This document shows positions 60,996-64,000 of a stretch of 64,000 nucleotides of DNA, piece by piece. The translations under genes and the position numbers were made by a program. The stretch is from Lawsonella sp012842085 (GTDB lineage: Bacteria; Actinomycetota; Actinomycetes; Mycobacteriales; Mycobacteriaceae), in NCBI GenBank assembly GCA_036749735.1, contig DAINXV010000001.1:744001-808000 (forward strand), written 5' to 3'. Position 1 is the first letter of the stretch; every line of letters begins with the position of its first letter. Under the pieces are notes generated by a model. That model did no database searches. It worked only from the letters and a program-made list of their open reading frames with translations, and was not told where the DNA came from.

Positions 60996-61586
60996 CTACT
61001 TGAACGTGACGCGCGTCGGTGCCGGATCCGGCGGAGTCTGCGCAACTAGCGGCAAATCCCCCTGCACACGTTTAATATCGGTGCGCCCCGGAATTGCGCG
61101 CACCACATATCCTGCCCGGTAGAACGCCATCTTGCTGATCTGCCCCGACAGCGTCCGGTAGAACTGGGCAATCAGCACATCCGACTTGCGCGGATCATAA
61201 GGGCACCCAATATTAATGGTGATCTGGGTGTTTGTAAGTCGATCCACCTTGCATTCTTTGGCGGTATAGAGACCCACTTCCGGGTGGTACAGGAAGAGCG
61301 CCACCCCCATTTTCACCTCAGAGGCAGGAATGGTTTTGGGGGAGGGACGCAGCTTGTCCTGAATTTTGAAATAAATCTCGGCCAGCTTGTCTGTATTTAC
61401 AGCTTCGTCACCAGCCACAAAGGAACTAGTGGAGGGGGTGACGGTAATTGGTGCGGCTGCGGGAGATGCGGCAGCCATACCGGCGCCTGCACCGGCACCC
61501 GAGATAAGGAGTGTCGCAGTGGTGAGTCCGGCGACAAGACCATGGCGAATACGGTTGCGACGGTAACGCAGAAAAGATGTCGTCAT
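60996..61586 (-). CDS. Exported protein of unknown function, 196 residues
   Basis: The protein has a basic N-terminus (RYRRNRIRH), a hydrophobic signal core (GLVAGLTTATLLISGAGAGA) and a likely cleavage after AAASPAAA. The mature part has two Cys (KECKVDR and IGCPYDP) and a Pro-rich end. KMGVALFLYHPEVGLYT and SDVLIAQFYRTLSGQISKMA suggest an alpha/beta fold. No family recognised. GAGG lies nine bases before ATG. Confidence 0.8.
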   Translation of the reverse strand: MTTSFLRYRRNRIRHGLVAGLTTATLLISGAGAGAGMAAASPAAAPITVTPSTSSFVAGDEAVNTDKLAEIYFKIQDKLRPSPKTIPASEVKMGVALFLYHPEVGLYTAKECKVDRLTNTQITINIGCPYDPRKSDVLIAQFYRTLSGQISKMAFYRAGYVVRAIPGRTDIKRVQGDLPLVAQTPPDPAPTRVTFK

Positions 61587-61766
61587 AGAAAAATAACCTC
61601 GCCTTGATGTGTCGAATCAAGCAAATAAAAACGTCTCACCACGAGTCTAAATGCTAAAACCGATGCGCGCTCCCCTGCCAGCGAAATCGCAGGTGACAAG
61701 TGGATAAACTGGACAAGACTTGTAGGGTAGTAAGGGTAAGCTCAGATGCGAGCAATTGGTGCACGC

Positions 61767-61794
61767 AACTGTGTTAAATGAACTGTGTTAAATG
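61767..61794 (+). repeat. 14-base tandem duplication before pepC
   Basis: AACTGTGTTAAATG at 61767-61780 is repeated exactly at 61781-61794, 28 bases before the pepC ATG. It lies in the 5' leader. Confidence 0.9.
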
Positions 61795-61822
61795 AATCTT
61801 TTAGTGAAAGGACAAGGACCAC

Positions 61823-63181
61823 ATGATCAGTGCCGACAACCTTGCCGCCTTCCAGGAGGACTTCGCCAGCAACCCGGTGAACCGCCTGATGCAAAACGCG
61901 GTGACGGAATCCCCCATTAAGAAAGTCGCCATGGATCGCGACATTGCCGTCGGCATCGACAAGACCGTGTCCCACCGGCTGGACGATTGGAAAGTCTCCA
62001 ACCAGAAAAAGTCCGGCCGCTGCTGGCTGTTCGCCGGACTGAACACCCTCCGCTACGAGGCCGCCAAAAAACTGAATGTGAAAGATTTTGAGTTCTCCCA
62101 AAACTACATGCTGTTTTGGGACAAGCTGGAGAAATCCAACTACTTTTTGGAAAGCATGATCGACCTGGCGGACGCCGACGCCGACGACCGCACCGTCCAC
62201 CACCTGCTTTCCGACCCGATTGGTGACGGCGGCCAGTGGAACATGTTCGTGGCGCTCATCAACAAATACGGTGCGGTGCCGAAGAGCGCCATGCCGGAAA
62301 CCAACTCCTCCAGCTCTACCCCCAGCCTGAACGAAGCACTGGAAAGTCTCCTGCGGCAGGGTGCCCAGACGCTTCGCCAGCTGGTTGCTTCCCTGGGTGG
62401 CCTGGTGGCCCTCGACCAGAAGAGCAATAAAGAAAAGGTGGATGCCGCCAAGAACGATATCTTGAACGACATTTACCGCGTTCTGGCTATTCACTTGGGC
62501 AACCCGCCCGCCGACTTCGAGTGGGAGTGGCAGGACAAGGACAAGAACTTCACCCGCAAGGGCCGCATGACCCCGCAGGAGTTCGCCGCCGAATATATTG
62601 ACGTCAACCTCTCTGACTATGTGTGCCTCGTGAACGACCCCCGCCCCAGCAGCGAATACGGCAAAAAATACACTGTTGATCGCTTGGGCAACGTGGTCGG
62701 TGGAGACCCCGTCATCTACCTGAACGCCCCCATTGAGGTGCTGAAGAACGCGGTGAAGGACATCATTGTGGATGGCGAGCCGGTGTGGTTCGGCTGCGAC
62801 ACCAACAAACAGTCCAGCCGCGAACTGGGTATTTGGGACGCCAAACTCTTCGACTACGAGAGCGCCTACGATGTGGAGTTCACCCAGAGTAAGGCCGACC
62901 GCCTGATTTACGGTGACTCGCTGATGACCCACGCCATGGTGTTTGTGGGTGTGGATGTGGACGATGACGGCAATGCCCGCCGCTTCCGGGTGGAGAACAG
63001 CTGGGGCGACAAGATCGCTGACCAGGGATTCTTCACCATGAATGCGGGATGGTTCGACGAATATGTCTTCGAGGTGGCAGTCCACAAGGATCGTCTGCCG
63101 GAGGATCTGCGCGCCGCCTACGAATCCGACGAAGCACCCATTGTGCTACCTGCTTGGGATCCCATGGGAGCACTGGCCTAA
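61823..63181 (+). CDS. pepC: Aminopeptidase C / bleomycin hydrolase family cysteine peptidase (C1B)
   Basis: C1B peptidases are cytoplasmic, usually hexameric, aminopeptidases. The 452-residue length is typical. The catalytic Cys67 is in SGRCWLFAGLNTLR, the His near 371 is in DSLMTHAMVFVGVDVD, and the Asn near 392 in VENSWGD. The N-terminus (NPVNRLMQNAVTE) also fits. AAGGACC precedes the ATG. It is uncommon in mycobacteria and typical of host-associated, protein-using bacteria; a tandem 14-base repeat lies in the leader. Confidence 0.93.
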   Translation: MISADNLAAFQEDFASNPVNRLMQNAVTESPIKKVAMDRDIAVGIDKTVSHRLDDWKVSNQKKSGRCWLFAGLNTLRYEAAKKLNVKDFEFSQNYMLFWDKLEKSNYFLESMIDLADADADDRTVHHLLSDPIGDGGQWNMFVALINKYGAVPKSAMPETNSSSSTPSLNEALESLLRQGAQTLRQLVASLGGLVALDQKSNKEKVDAAKNDILNDIYRVLAIHLGNPPADFEWEWQDKDKNFTRKGRMTPQEFAAEYIDVNLSDYVCLVNDPRPSSEYGKKYTVDRLGNVVGGDPVIYLNAPIEVLKNAVKDIIVDGEPVWFGCDTNKQSSRELGIWDAKLFDYESAYDVEFTQSKADRLIYGDSLMTHAMVFVGVDVDDDGNARRFRVENSWGDKIADQGFFTMNAGWFDEYVFEVAVHKDRLPEDLRAAYESDEAPIVLPAWDPMGALA

Positions 63182-63240
63182 AACCAAAAATCAAGGTACA
63201 AATAGAGGATACACAAGCTAAAAAACAAGCTAGCTAACAG

Positions 63241-63272
63241 AAAGACCCCACGGTTAATGCCGCGGGGTCTTT
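63241..63272. terminator. Bidirectional terminator after pepC
   Basis: AAAGACCCC-A-CGG at 63241-63253 pairs with CCG-C-GGGGTCTTT at 63260-63272, with one mismatch inside a 12-pair stem. A and T runs lie on both sides. It separates pepC from the convergent gene. Confidence 0.85.
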
Positions 63273-63290
63273 CGCTATTAAGTTCCGAAT

Positions 63291-64000
63291 TTAGTTTTTC
63301 TTGGCCTGCGCTTTCTTTTCGCGGGCTATCTTCTTATCCAACTCATCGTGGTTGGGCGCGTTCCAGAACTTGGCGTGGTACTCGTCCAACGTCATCTGGT
63401 CGATTGCGGGAGGACCTTGCCGCCAATCCTCCAGGCGGGAACGCTTGGCGCTGCGCAGATAGTAGCGTTCCGTGTCACTAATCCGCCAGGTAGCAGGTGC
63501 CAGGGTGGTTCCCCGCTTGCGGGCAGCCAGCTCCCGCTTGTAGAGATCCGACACCCCTTTACCCATTAACCAGTGGCCAGGGAGTGTTGGGTGCAGCGGC
63601 ACATTAGCTTCCGGCAAGCCGGTGAGCGAGAGTGTCCGCAGGAAGGGTGCACCGCAGGAGGCGTTAACCGCTGCTTTTTCGGCAGCAGGATTGTAGTAGA
63701 GCACTCCGGCAGCTTTGGCGGCTATGCGGATTTGGCGGTTCAGCAGCCCAAAAACGCGCTGCAGGAAGCCCAAGTCGCCGGCGGGCGCGACCCGGCTGAT
63801 CCAACAGTTGCTGGTGTCATCCGGCAAGGGACTGAAATACCCCATGGCGATAACTACCGCGTCTTTGGCCGCCCGTTGCTTCGCGTCCTTATACATGTAG
63901 GTGAGTGCCGGCACCATGCTCTTCATCCGCACAATAAGTTCCGGTGCGGAAATGCGCTCACACGGGTTGTAGGTGGCGTGCACTGGAGGCAGCAGCCAGC
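63291..64000 (-). CDS. SGNH-hydrolase-like protein, C-terminal part (partial at window end)
   Basis: The reading frame is open to the end of the window; at least 235 residues are visible, the first being WLLPPVHATYNPCERIS. The segment NVPLHPTLPGHWLMGKGVSD resembles the catalytic-site block near the C-terminus of SGNH/GDSL hydrolases (D-x-x-HPx-x-GH), with the Asp replaced by Pro in my reading. MVPALTYMYKDAKQRAAKDA and VVIAMGYFSPLP fit the preceding helix-strand. The tail is Lys-rich (KKIAREKKAQAKKN). The nucleophile region lies beyond the window. The call is tentative. Confidence 0.6.
   Translation of the reverse strand, partial: WLLPPVHATYNPCERISAPELIVRMKSMVPALTYMYKDAKQRAAKDAVVIAMGYFSPLPDDTSNCWISRVAPAGDLGFLQRVFGLLNRQIRIAAKAAGVLYYNPAAEKAAVNASCGAPFLRTLSLTGLPEANVPLHPTLPGHWLMGKGVSDLYKRELAARKRGTTLAPATWRISDTERYYLRSAKRSRLEDWRQGPPAIDQMTLDEYHAKFWNAPNHDELDKKIAREKKAQAKKN

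Overview
The window comes from a high-GC Gram-positive bacterium of the order Mycobacteriales. The evidence is gene order: from about 29 kb to 61 kb the genes follow the Mycobacterium tuberculosis origin region almost one for one (cca/pcnA, mutT4-like Nudix, Rv3909-like, murJ/mviN, sigM, trxB, trxA, cwlM, Rv3916c-like, parB, parA, rsmG, jag, yidC, yidD, rnpA, rpmH, dnaA, dnaN, recF, dciA, gyrB, gyrA, tRNA-Ile, tRNA-Ala, ppiA, PH-domain protein, crgA). Protein sequences such as GyrB and PpiA also read as close relatives of the mycobacterial ones. The species cannot be fixed from the sequence alone; a small-genome member of the order is plausible.

Layout. 1-1.5 kb: the end of panD and a convergent panB (pantothenate synthesis), then a small unrecognised gene with a leaderless-type promoter. 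1.6-18.04 kb: a tightly coupled four-gene operon on the + strand encoding a SNF2-type helicase (DrmD-like), a very large N6-adenine methyltransferase (DrmMI/Eco57I-like), a 2147-residue SF2 helicase with a DUF1998-type zinc region plus a PD-(D/E)XK nuclease-like domain, and a UvrD-type helicase with a RelE-like N-terminal domain. I read it as an anti-phage defence locus related to DISARM and Druantia but matching neither canonical gene set. This is the main accessory feature of the window. 18.1-30.6 kb: housekeeping and unknown genes, including an SDR oxidoreductase, a TPP-riboswitch-controlled tenA, a divergent hydroxymethylbilane-synthase-like protein lacking the cofactor cysteine, a 51-52 residue peptide gene, coaBC, exported proteins, a methyltransferase, a transporter, small membrane proteins, yqgE and cca. 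30.7-46.7 kb: the envelope/redox/segregation block. 46.7-57.9 kb: the replication core with oriC between dnaA and dnaN, then gyrase and two tRNAs. 58-64 kb: cyclophilin, rhomboid protease, PH-domain protein, a second dense DnaA-box cluster, crgA, an exported unknown, a C1B peptidase, and a truncated SGNH-hydrolase-like gene running off the end.

How the parts work together. Four parS sites flank parA and rsmG, and DnaA boxes occur in four intergenic regions, so the window is the chromosome's origin-proximal segregation centre. trxB-trxA sit behind a promoter matching the SigH/SigR disulfide-stress consensus. sigM lacks the neighbouring anti-sigma gene seen in mycobacteria, and MurJ has lost most of its pseudokinase domain. 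Several genes start six bases after a TANNNT -10 element, which suggests leaderless transcripts. Coordinates and motifs were read by eye; family assignments come from motif and synteny recognition, not database searches.
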